64,000 bases of DNA from Streptomyces sp. BHT-5-2 (lineage in GTDB: Bacteria > Actinomycetota > Actinomycetes > Streptomycetales > Streptomycetaceae): contig NZ_CP081496.1 in NCBI RefSeq assembly GCF_019774615.1, positions 1,798,001-1,862,000 of the forward strand, read 5' to 3'. Under the pieces are notes generated by a model. That model was not told the DNA's origin and did not search any database. It saw nothing but the letters and a program-made list of their open reading frames with translations. Position numbers and translations under genes: made by a program. Positions 36,001 to 43,047 of this stretch are shown here, piece by piece (position 1 is the first letter of the stretch; every line of letters begins with the position of its first letter).

Positions 36001-36901
36001 GCGGGGCAAGCGGAACCCCAGCTCGCAGATCTTTACGATTGCCCGCAAATGCGGGCAATGCGGTGAGGTGTTTCTTTCCCGTATTGCGGCGGCTCGCGTA
36101 CCAGACCAGTGTCGCGGTGGCGGCGGCCGCGCCGATCGCGGCGACAACGGTGATCACCGGACGGGAGGGCATCGACAGCGTGGGCAGCCGCTTCTTGAGC
36201 GGGACCGGGCGGCTGAAGGTGACCACCGGCCAGCCGCGGGCGTTCGCCTCGCGGCGCAGCGACCGGTCCGGGTTGACGGCGCAGGGATTGCCGACCGTTT
36301 CCAGCATCGGCACGTCGGTGATGGAGTCGCTGTACGCGTAGCAGCGTTCGAGGTCATATCCCTCGGACGCGGCCAGCTCCCGAACGGCCTCCGCTTTGGT
36401 GGGGCCGTAGGCGTAGTACTCCACCTCTCCCGTGAAGCGGCCGTCGTCGCCGACCACCATTCTGGTGGCCACCACCCGGTCCGCGCCCAGGAGTTCACCG
36501 ATGGGCTCGACCACCTCGGCGCCCGAGGTGGAGACGATCACGACGTCGCGGCCGGCCGCGTGGTGTTCCTCGATGAGCGAGGCGGCCTCGTCGTAAATGA
36601 TCGGGTCGATCAGATCGTGCAGTGTTTCGGCGACGATCTCCCGGACCTGCGCCACGTCCCAGCCGCGGCACAGCGACGAGAGATATTCGCGCATCCGCTC
36701 CATCTGGTCGTGATCGGCGCCGCCCGCGAGGAACACGAACTGGGCGTACGCGGTGCGCAGTACGGCCCGCCGATTGATCAGGCCGCCTTGGTAGAAGGAC
36801 TTGCCGAAGGTCAGCGTGCTCGACTTTGCAATGACGGTCTTGTCCAAGTCGAAGAACGCGGCAGTACGGGGCGTCGAGTGAGGCACGGAGTGGTTTTCCA
36901 C
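35993..36901 (-). CDS. HAD-superfamily phosphatase
   Basis: A 302-residue HAD hydrolase. Motif I FFDLDKTVIAKSST, motif II IVSTSGAEV and motif III/IV CYAYSDSITDVPML are all present, and a C-terminal membrane helix (PVITVVAAIGAAAATATLVWYASRR) is followed by a basic tail. It resembles the SCO3558-type phosphatase upstream of the Ssd/Tad cluster, annotated as morphology-related; SerB-like activity is possible. The start is uncertain: GTG 36901 is chosen because TATGCT (36913-36908) lies six nt upstream, but ATG 36925 is an alternative. Confidence 0.8.
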   Translation of the reverse strand: MENHSVPHSTPRTAAFFDLDKTVIAKSSTLTFGKSFYQGGLINRRAVLRTAYAQFVFLAGGADHDQMERMREYLSSLCRGWDVAQVREIVAETLHDLIDPIIYDEAASLIEEHHAAGRDVVIVSTSGAEVVEPIGELLGADRVVATRMVVGDDGRFTGEVEYYAYGPTKAEAVRELAASEGYDLERCYAYSDSITDVPMLETVGNPCAVNPDRSLRREANARGWPVVTFSRPVPLKKRLPTLSMPSRPVITVVAAIGAAAATATLVWYASRRNTGKKHLTALPAFAGNRKDLRAGVPLAPHE

Positions 36902-36925
36902 GGGGCGAGCATAGGCGCCCACCAT

Positions 36926-37383
36926 TCGGCGTAAGGTGTGGCGCGTGGGTTTGCCTGAGAAGGCACTCGGGTACACCATGGAAGTCACGGATCGTTCGCG
37001 ACCGTGCTAACCCGGTCCGGCTCCTCCCCCCCCGAGCCGGCCGTGGAGACGACCCCCGCTCTCCCCCCCGGCGGGGGTCGTCGCATGTCCGGACGCATTT
37101 TCCGTCGTGAGACCTTGATCCGACCGTTCTCCGCGCGTTGATGGGCCGACGTTTCTGTCATGCATATGCCATCACTCAGGGTAGCCGTCGGACTGCTCTG
37201 CGGAGGCTTCTCATGCGCCTCAGGAGTTGCCCAGCGTCGCTGGAATAGGTGACGGGGATATTCACAACCGCGGGGTTGTCCACAGTTTTGGGTCAAGATC
37301 CACAGAGATTTCCCGATCGCTGCATCGTGAAAGTCCGCGAAGTTCGCGGAAGCGCGAGTTGTGTAGCGACAGGGGGACAGAAC
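36926..37383. other. Divergent region upstream of ssd, with hairpins and DnaA boxes
   Basis: A 458-bp gap. It holds a 10-codon frame (ATG 36979 to TAA 37011) followed by two hairpins, CCGGCTC...GAGCCGG (about 37017-37042) and GACGACCCCCGC/GCGGGGGTCGTC (37048-37082), then a DnaA box TTGTCCACA (37276-37284) and a related AGATCCACA (37296-37304). The ssd ribosome binding site AGGGGGA is at its right edge. Confidence 0.5.
37276..37304. promoter_or_regulatory. DnaA-box pair upstream of ssd
   Basis: TTGTCCACA (37276-37284) is the consensus Streptomyces DnaA box, and AGATCCACA (37296-37304) matches it in seven of nine positions, with starts 20 bp apart on the same strand. Confidence 0.4.
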
Positions 37384-38550
37384 GTGTCCGGATCATCTAC
37401 TTCCGACCAGCTGGTGCGAAGCGGTGAAGAGCGGGACGGGCCACTGCTGATCACCGAGGACGAAGAGCTCCTCGACGACCTTCTGCGGCTGTGCGCGGCG
37501 GCCGGTGCGCTGCCCGAAGTGGCGCACCGCCCTCCGCTCGGGAAAGAGGAGTGGGAAGCGGCGCCGCTGGTGGTCGTCGGCGCGGACGCGGCCGGCCGGC
37601 TGTCCGTCGTGGGCCGCCGCGCCGGCGTGGTCATCGTCGGCCGGGACGCGGACGACGTCGCCGTGCTGCGGCAGGCGGTGGCGGCCGGGGCCGAGCGGGT
37701 GCTGGCCCTCCCCGACGGGGAGCGGTGGCTGGTGGACCGGATCGCCGACGCCGTCGAGGGATCAGGGCCGCCGGCCCTGACGGTCGGGGTCGTCGGTGGG
37801 CGCGGCGGCGCCGGGGCGAGCACCCTCGCGGCGGCGCTGGCGCTCACCGCCGCCCGTGCGGGGGAGCGGACCCTGCTCGTGGACGGCGACCCGTTGGGCG
37901 GTGGGCTCGATGTCCTGCTGGGCGGCGAGCAGGAGAAGGGGCTGCGGTGGCCCGCTTTCGCCGAATCGCGCGGCCGGGTGGCGGGCGGAGCGCTGGCCGA
38001 GTCGCTGCCCCGGCTGCACTCCTTACGGGTCCTGAGCTGGGACCGGGGCGCGGAGGTGGCCATTCCGCCGCCGGCGATGCGGGCGGTCCTGGCGGCGGCC
38101 AGGCGGCGCGGCGGCGTGGTGGTCGTCGACCTGCCGCGCCGGGTGGACGGGACGACGTCCGAGGCGCTGGCACAGGTGGACATCGGGCTGCTGCTCGTCC
38201 CCACGGAGCTGCGCGCGGTGGCGGCGGCGCGGCGGGTGGCCGACGGGGTGCGGGCGGTGCTCGGCGACGTCCGGGTGGTGACCTGCGGGCACCCCGGACC
38301 GGGGTCCGGCGGCGGGCCGACGGCCGAGGAGGTCGCGCGTCTGGTGGGGCTGCCGTTGGCGGGTGAACTGCCCTGGGAAGCGGGGCTGTCGGAGGACCTG
38401 GCGCGGGGGCGGGCGCCCGGCGCGCGGGAGCGGGGGCCGCTGGCGCGGTTCTGTGCCGGGTTCTGGGAGCGAGCCCGGGGCGCAGGAGGGGCCGGTGTGG
38501 CGGGTGCGGTGCGGGGTGCGGAGACGGAGCCGGGGGGTGCGTCGGAATGA
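37384..38550 (+). CDS. ssd: Ssd/TadZ-like septum-site-determining ATPase
   Basis: A 388-residue MinD/TadZ-family protein. A receiver-like N-terminal domain (about 20-125) is followed by a ParA/MinD domain starting VGVVGGRGGAGASTLAAALALTAARAGERTLLVDGD, in which the signature Walker Lys is replaced (GGAGAST), as in mycobacterial Ssd. In Tad systems TadZ localises the pilus machinery; Ssd overexpression affects septation. GTG at 37384 is chosen by AGGGGGA spacing. First gene of the Tad operon; its stop is overlapped by a small ORF at 38547. Confidence 0.83.
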   Translation: MSGSSTSDQLVRSGEERDGPLLITEDEELLDDLLRLCAAAGALPEVAHRPPLGKEEWEAAPLVVVGADAAGRLSVVGRRAGVVIVGRDADDVAVLRQAVAAGAERVLALPDGERWLVDRIADAVEGSGPPALTVGVVGGRGGAGASTLAAALALTAARAGERTLLVDGDPLGGGLDVLLGGEQEKGLRWPAFAESRGRVAGGALAESLPRLHSLRVLSWDRGAEVAIPPPAMRAVLAAARRRGGVVVVDLPRRVDGTTSEALAQVDIGLLLVPTELRAVAAARRVADGVRAVLGDVRVVTCGHPGPGSGGGPTAEEVARLVGLPLAGELPWEAGLSEDLARGRAPGARERGPLARFCAGFWERARGAGGAGVAGAVRGAETEPGGASE

Positions 38551-38744
38551 GGCGGTGGAAGGTGGGAACGCCCGGGCATCGTGGCCGGGCGGCATCGGGT
38601 CGGCACGGTCCGCGGTTCGGGGACTGGTGGCGGGACGGGCTGCTGTGCGGGGCGGGGTGGTGGTCCCGTAGGAGCCGGGGTGCCGTCGGGCCTTTCGGGG
38701 GCGGGTGGGCCGTGGCGGCCGCCCCGGGCGGTGGTGCGGGATGA
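38547..38744 (+). CDS. Small linker ORF between ssd and tadA
   Basis: A 65-residue frame, MRRWKVGTPGHRGRAAS..., rich in Gly, Arg and Trp. Its start overlaps the ssd stop (ATGA 38547-38550) and its stop overlaps the tadA start (ATGA 38741-38744), an exact 4-base coupling at both ends. That architecture suggests it is translated to couple the two genes, even if the peptide has no function. No family recognised. Confidence 0.4.
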   Translation: MRRWKVGTPGHRGRAASGRHGPRFGDWWRDGLLCGAGWWSRRSRGAVGPFGGGWAVAAAPGGGAG

Positions 38745-39898
38745 GCCGGGACCTGCTCGATGTGGTGCGCCGGCGGCTCGCCGAGGCCGGGGCGGAGCCG
38801 ACGCCGGCCCGGGTCGCGGTGGCGCTGCGCGAGGAGGGGCGCCTCCTCGGGGACGCCGAAGTGCTGGGCGTGGTGGGCGCGTTGCGCTCGGAAATGGTGG
38901 GCAGCGGGCCGCTGGAGCCGCTACTGGCCGAGCCCGCGGTGACGGACGTACTGGTGACCGGGCCGGACGCGGTGTGGGTGGACCGCGGCGGCGGACTGGA
39001 GCGCACCGACGTCCGCTTCCGGGACGCGGCCGAGGTGCGCAGGCTGGCCCAGCGGCTGGCGGCGGTCGCCGGGCGGAGGCTGGACGACGCCCGGCCGTGG
39101 GTGGACGCCCGGTTGCCGGACGGCACACGGCTGCACGCCGTGCTGCCCCCGGTGGCGGTCGCCGGGACGTGTCTGTCCTTACGGGTGCTGCGGCCCCGGG
39201 CCTTCGCGCTGACGGAGCTGGTGGCGGCCGGGACGGTTCCGCCGGGCGGCGACCGGCTGCTCCGGGCGCTGCTGGCCGCACGACTGTCGTTCCTGGTCAG
39301 CGGCGGTACGGGGTCCGGCAAGACCACATTGCTCAGCACGCTGCTCGGGCTGGTCGGCCCGGCGGAGCGGATCGTACTGGCCGAGGACTCGGCGGAGTTG
39401 CGGCCGGACCACCCCCATGTGGTGCGGCTGGAGACCCGGCCCGCCAATCAGGAGGGCGCCGGCCGGGTGACCCTGCGGGACCTCGTGCGGCAGGCGCTGC
39501 GGATGCGGCCGGACCGGCTGGTGGTCGGCGAGGTGCGCGGTCCGGAGGTCACCGATCTGCTGTCGGCGCTCAATACGGGCCATGAGGGCGGCTGTTGCAC
39601 CGTCCACGCCAATGCCGCGTGCGATGTGCCGGCCCGTCTGGAGGCGCTCGGGTGCACCGCCGGGCTGGACCGGGCCGCCCTGCACAGCCAGTTGGCGGCC
39701 GCGGTGTCGGTCGTGCTGCACCTCGTACGCGACCGGTCCGGGCGGCGGCGGATCGCCGAGATCCACGTCCTGGAGCGGGATCGTGACGGCTTCGTGGTGA
39801 CGGTTCCGGCGGCGGTGTGGGGCCCGGAGGGGTTCCAGGAGGCGGATGGCTGGGGGCGGTTGGCGCGGCTGTGTGAGAGGGGTGGCGAGCGGTGCTGA
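38741..39898 (+). CDS. tadA: TadA secretion ATPase
   Basis: A 385-residue type II/IV secretion ATPase. N-terminal helical domain, then [17 protein letters not shown], Walker [10 protein letters not shown] (188-196), an Asp box region [20 protein letters not shown], Walker B-like [14 protein letters not shown] and the His box [13 protein letters not shown]. It powers assembly of Flp/Tad pili from the inner face of the membrane. ATG 38741 has no strong ribosome binding site and may rely on coupling to the small ORF; an upstream frame from 38705 also exists. The stop overlaps tadB by 7 nt. Confidence 0.9.
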   Translation: MSRDLLDVVRRRLAEAGAEPTPARVAVALREEGRLLGDAEVLGVVGALRSEMVGSGPLEPLLAEPAVTDVLVTGPDAVWVDRGGGLERTDVRFRDAAEVRRLAQRLAAVAGRRLDDARPWVDARLPDGTRLHAVLPPVAVAGTCLSLRVLRPRAFALTELVAAGTVPPGGDRLLRALLAARLSFLVSGGTGSGKTTLLSTLLGLVGPAERIVLAEDSAELRPDHPHVVRLETRPANQEGAGRVTLRDLVRQALRMRPDRLVVGEVRGPEVTDLLSALNTGHEGGCCTVHANAACDVPARLEALGCTAGLDRAALHSQLAAAVSVVLHLVRDRSGRRRIAEIHVLERDRDGFVVTVPAAVWGPEGFQEADGWGRLARLCERGGERC

Positions 39899-40821
39899 GG
39901 GATGGCGCGGGGTCGATGGCAGGGCTGGTCGGGGTCTTGGCCGCGGTGGGGTGCGCGGTGGCTCTGGTGCGGCGGTTGCGGCGCGGGCTTGTTCTGCGGC
40001 GGCGGATGGCGATGGCCCTGGGGGACGCCGCGGCGGGACGGCCGCAACGGGGGCGCGGTGTGCTGCTGCGGGAGTGGTGCGTCGGGCGGATGGTCGGTGA
40101 CAAGGGAAGCCGGCGGTGGCGGTTGGGGCGCTGGGGCGAGGTCGGTGCGGAGGTCTGGTGCCTGCCGGCCGGGGTCGCGCTGGGGCTGCTGGGGCGGTCG
40201 GTGCTGCCGGTGCCGGCCTCGGTGGTGGCCATGGTCGTCGTACGGCGATGGCTGGCCCGGCAGGCGCGGCGGCGGGCGGCGGAGCGGCGTTCGGCGGCGG
40301 TGATCCGGTTCTGCGGGGCGGTGGCTGCGGAGCTGCGCGCCGGCCGGCAGCCGGATCGGGCCCTGGTCGCGGCCGGGGCGCCCGGGCCGGGGGAGGCGGG
40401 CCCCGCGGTGCTGGCGGCCGCGCGGTACGGCGGGGACGTCCCCGGGGCGCTGCGGGCGGCGGCGCGTCAGCCGGGCGCGGAGGGGCTGGCCGGGGCGGCG
40501 GCCTGCTGGCAGGTGGCGGTGGAGGGCGGAGCGGGGCTGGCCCGCGGGCTGGAGCGGATCGCCGCCGGGCTGGCCGTTCAGCGGGACCAACGGGAGGAGC
40601 TGAGGGCCCAGTTGGCCGGTCCGCGGGCCACCGCCCTGATACTCGCGCTGCTGCCGGTGGGCGGGCTGCTGATGGGCGGCGCGCTCGGCGCCGATCCCCT
40701 GGGGGTGCTGCTGCACACCCCCGCCGGATGGGGCTGCCTGGTCGTCGGCGGGCTTCTGGAGTGGGGCGGGGTGGCCTGGACGGCCCGGATCGTCGCCGAC
40801 GCGTCGACGGTGCGGAAGTGA
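39892..40821 (+). CDS. tadB: TadB-like pilus membrane protein
   Basis: A 309-residue protein of the type II secretion F (T2SSF) family. Hydrophobic N-terminus ([19 protein letters not shown]), a middle cytoplasmic helical domain around [26 protein letters not shown], then [26 protein letters not shown] and C-terminal helices [24 protein letters not shown] at 39892 overlaps the tadA stop. Together with the next gene it forms the membrane platform of the Tad machine. Confidence 0.85.
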   Translation: MLRDGAGSMAGLVGVLAAVGCAVALVRRLRRGLVLRRRMAMALGDAAAGRPQRGRGVLLREWCVGRMVGDKGSRRWRLGRWGEVGAEVWCLPAGVALGLLGRSVLPVPASVVAMVVVRRWLARQARRRAAERRSAAVIRFCGAVAAELRAGRQPDRALVAAGAPGPGEAGPAVLAAARYGGDVPGALRAAARQPGAEGLAGAAACWQVAVEGGAGLARGLERIAAGLAVQRDQREELRAQLAGPRATALILALLPVGGLLMGGALGADPLGVLLHTPAGWGCLVVGGLLEWGGVAWTARIVADASTVRK

Positions 40822-40839
40822 AGCGAGAGGGAGGCGGGT

Positions 40840-41703
40840 GTGGTGAGTCCGGATGTTGTCCACAGGCTGGGGATGGCGGTGCTGGTCGCCGTGGCCGTGT
40901 GGTGTGCGGTGGCGCTGGGACGGTTGGTGCACCGGGAGCGTGTCGTACGACGGCGGGTGCCGGTCGTCCTGGAGGGGGCCGTAGGCAGTCTGTACGGCAG
41001 GGAGGAGGGCCTGCACGCACGGGTGCGGCGGGTTGTCCGCGGCCGGCTCAAGGGGCGGGGAGCGGCCCAACGGGACGCCCTCGGCGGTGGCCGGCTGACG
41101 GAATGGGGCGGCCCTTTGGTGGCGGCCGGGTGCGTGGCCGTCCTCCTGGGCGGCGTCACCGGGGTGCTGATGGGGCCGGCCGTCGGCTGGGGCGCGTACC
41201 GCTGGCTGCGGTGGCAGCGGGCCACGGCGGCCGACCGGTCCTCGGCGGCACAGGTCGCCGCCGAACTGGCCCCGGCCGGCGATCTGCTGGCGGCCTGTCT
41301 GGCGTCCGGTGCCGGGCCCCGGGAGGCGGCCGAGGCGGTGGGCCGCTCCCTGGACGGGGCGGTCGCCGAACGTCTGCGCCACATCGCGGCGGAACTGCGC
41401 CTGGGTGGTGAACCGGCCGCCGTATGGCCACGGTTGGCGGAACTCCCCGGAGCCGAGGCACTGGCGCGCTGCATGGAGCGCGCGGGCATATCGGGAGCTC
41501 CCGCCGTCGAGCCGGCCTCCCGGGTCGCGGCCGAACTGCGTGCCGAATGGGGCCGGACCGCGGCCGCGCGGGCCAGGAGGGCAGGGGTGCTCGTCACCCT
41601 CCCGTTGTCCGGATGCTTCCTGCCGGCCTTCCTGGTGCTCGGGCTGGCACCGGTCCTGATCGGCCTGGCGAGCGGACTGATGGGGGGTGACGGGATGGGC
41701 TGA
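40840..41703 (+). CDS. tadC: TadC-like pilus membrane protein
   Basis: A 287-residue T2SSF-family protein similar in plan to TadB: N-terminal helix ([18 protein letters not shown]), a helix pair at about 88-112, [29 protein letters not shown], and a final helix, [23 protein letters not shown]. Two adjacent GTG codons (40840 and 40843) can start it; GAGGGAGG lies upstream. A DnaA-box sequence (40856-40864) lies within its first codons. It is followed by a 163-bp gap with 18-bp repeats. Confidence 0.85.
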   Translation: MVSPDVVHRLGMAVLVAVAVWCAVALGRLVHRERVVRRRVPVVLEGAVGSLYGREEGLHARVRRVVRGRLKGRGAAQRDALGGGRLTEWGGPLVAAGCVAVLLGGVTGVLMGPAVGWGAYRWLRWQRATAADRSSAAQVAAELAPAGDLLAACLASGAGPREAAEAVGRSLDGAVAERLRHIAAELRLGGEPAAVWPRLAELPGAEALARCMERAGISGAPAVEPASRVAAELRAEWGRTAAARARRAGVLVTLPLSGCFLPAFLVLGLAPVLIGLASGLMGGDGMG

Positions 41704-41709
41704 GGCGGT

Positions 41710-41763
41710 ACCGACAACCAAGAGCACACCGACAACCAGATGCATACCGACAACCAGGCACAC
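41710..41763 (+). repeat. Three tandem 18-bp repeats
   Basis: Units at 41710-41727, 41728-41745 and 41746-41763 each begin ACCGACAACCA and continue with 7 variable bases. They lie in the 163-bp untranslated gap between tadC and the flp-like gene, which is otherwise tightly packed operon DNA. The rest of the gap (41764-41850) is rich in CACACACAGGCATGCG-type dinucleotide runs. Confidence 0.7.
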
Positions 41764-41866
41764 ACAGGCATGCGGGCGCGCAAAAGCTTGTACGCGCGCA
41801 CGCGGACAGGCATACGCAAACGCACGACTTCACACACGGATTGACGGATTTTCAAGGAGGCGCGGG

Positions 41867-42055
41867 ATGTTCGGTCGATGGTGGGCGCGGGTGCGCGCGG
41901 CAGGGGCGGACCGCGGGATGAGCACCGCGGAGTACGCGGTGGGCACGCTGGCGGCGTGCGCGTTCGCGGCGGTGCTCTACAAGGTGGTGACGAGCGGGCC
42001 GGTGGCCGCGGCGCTGCGGTCTCTGCTCCAGAGGGCGCTCGATGTGCAGTTCTGA
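41867..42055 (+). CDS. Flp-type pilin (DUF4244)
   Basis: A 62-residue protein. A basic leader with GADRGMSTAEYAVGTLAACAFAAVLYKVV fits a Flp pilin: prepilin-peptidase-like cleavage after Gly, then Glu in position 5 (MSTAEYA) and a hydrophobic helix. Predicted pilus subunit. A perfect AAGGAGG (41854-41860) marks high translation, unlike neighbours, as expected for a major structural subunit. It overlaps the next gene. Confidence 0.85.
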   Translation: MFGRWWARVRAAGADRGMSTAEYAVGTLAACAFAAVLYKVVTSGPVAAALRSLLQRALDVQF

Positions 42056-42452
42056 GGGACGAGGACGGGCCCGTGCCGCGCGTACCGGTGCGGGCCCACC
42101 GGGCGGGCGCGGAGCCCGGGACGGCGGGTTCGTGACGGCCGAGGCGGCGGTGGTGCTGCCGGTGCTGGTGGCGGTCGCGGCGGCGCTGATCTGGGGGTTG
42201 CTGGCCGCCTGTGCACGGATCGCCTGTGTGGACGCCGCGCGGGCCGGAGCCCGTGCGGCGGCCCGCCAGGAGCCACCGGCGCAGGCGCTCGCCGCGGCCC
42301 GTGGGGCGGCGCCCCGGGGCGCGCGGATCACGGTGGCGCGTGAGGGCGACCTGGTGCGTGTACGGGTCGAGGCCGCACTGCCCGGGGCCGGTCGGCTGCC
42401 GGTGCGGGTCGAGGGAGAGGCGGTGGCCCTTGCGGAGGAAACGGTGCGGTGA
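42042..42452 (+). CDS. tadE: TadE-like pseudopilin
   Basis: A 136-residue protein with the TadE signature DGGFVTAEAAVVLPVLVAVAAALIWGLLAACARIACVDAARAGARAAAR (about 27-75): a Gly-cleavage site with Glu and a single N-terminal helix. The remainder is a small Ala-rich domain. ATG 42042 overlaps the pilin stop. It is a minor pilin or assembly subunit. Confidence 0.85.
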   Translation: MCSSEGRGRARAARTGAGPPGGRGARDGGFVTAEAAVVLPVLVAVAAALIWGLLAACARIACVDAARAGARAAARQEPPAQALAAARGAAPRGARITVAREGDLVRVRVEAALPGAGRLPVRVEGEAVALAEETVR

Positions 42453-43047
42453 CGCGGGCTCCGCCGAGGCGAGGCAGCGGTCTGGTGACGCGGGCTCCGC
42501 CACGGTGTGGACGGTTTTCGCGGCGGCGGCCCTGTGTGCGGTCTTCGCGGCACTGATGGCCGTCGGGCAGGCGGTCGCCGCCCGGCACCGGGCGGGCGCT
42601 GCCGCGGACCTGTCGGCGCTGGCGGCCGCGGACGAGGCGCTCCGGGGCCCGGCGGCGGCGTGCGCCACGGCGCGCCGGGTGGCCGCCGGGCAGCGCGCCC
42701 GCCTGGTGCGTTGTTCGGTGGCCGGGGTGATCGCCGATGTCACGGCCGAGGCCGGCGGCGGGCCGTTCGCGGCGCGCGTACGGTCCCGGGCGGGCCCGGC
42801 CGTGGGCGCCGCCGCGGGCACGTCGGACGCCGGGAGGGAGGCGGTTCCCGGGGTTGCACCGGGAGCCGGCCCCGGCGCGGACGCCGGCCGGCGGTTCCTG
42901 CCGGCCGCATGGGCCGGCGGCCCGCCGCCCCGAGCACCCACACTGCCCGGACGGCCGGGTGCCGGACGACCCGGGACCCGGCGACCCGATGCCGGACGGC
43001 CCGGTGCTCCACCATCCGGCCCCGTGCGATCGCCGGACCACCCCGGC
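42430..43047 (+). CDS. TadG-like Tad gene with no stop codon before the next gene
   Basis: The frame from TTG 42430 (GGGAGAGG about 9 nt upstream) encodes GDAGSATVWTVFAAAALCAVFAALMAVGQAVAARHRAGAAADLSALAAADEAL, which is the TadG-like membrane segment and conserved follow-on. A C-x-R-C...VIADVTAEAGGG-type region and a Pro/Gly/Arg-rich tail (GRPGAGRPGTRRPDAGRPG) follow. There is no stop; the frame stays open to 45474 across the convergent helicase gene, so the end coordinate here is arbitrary. The start region has an 18-bp duplication, GGTGACGCGGGCTCCGCC (at 42448-42465 and 42484-42501). Confidence 0.55.
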
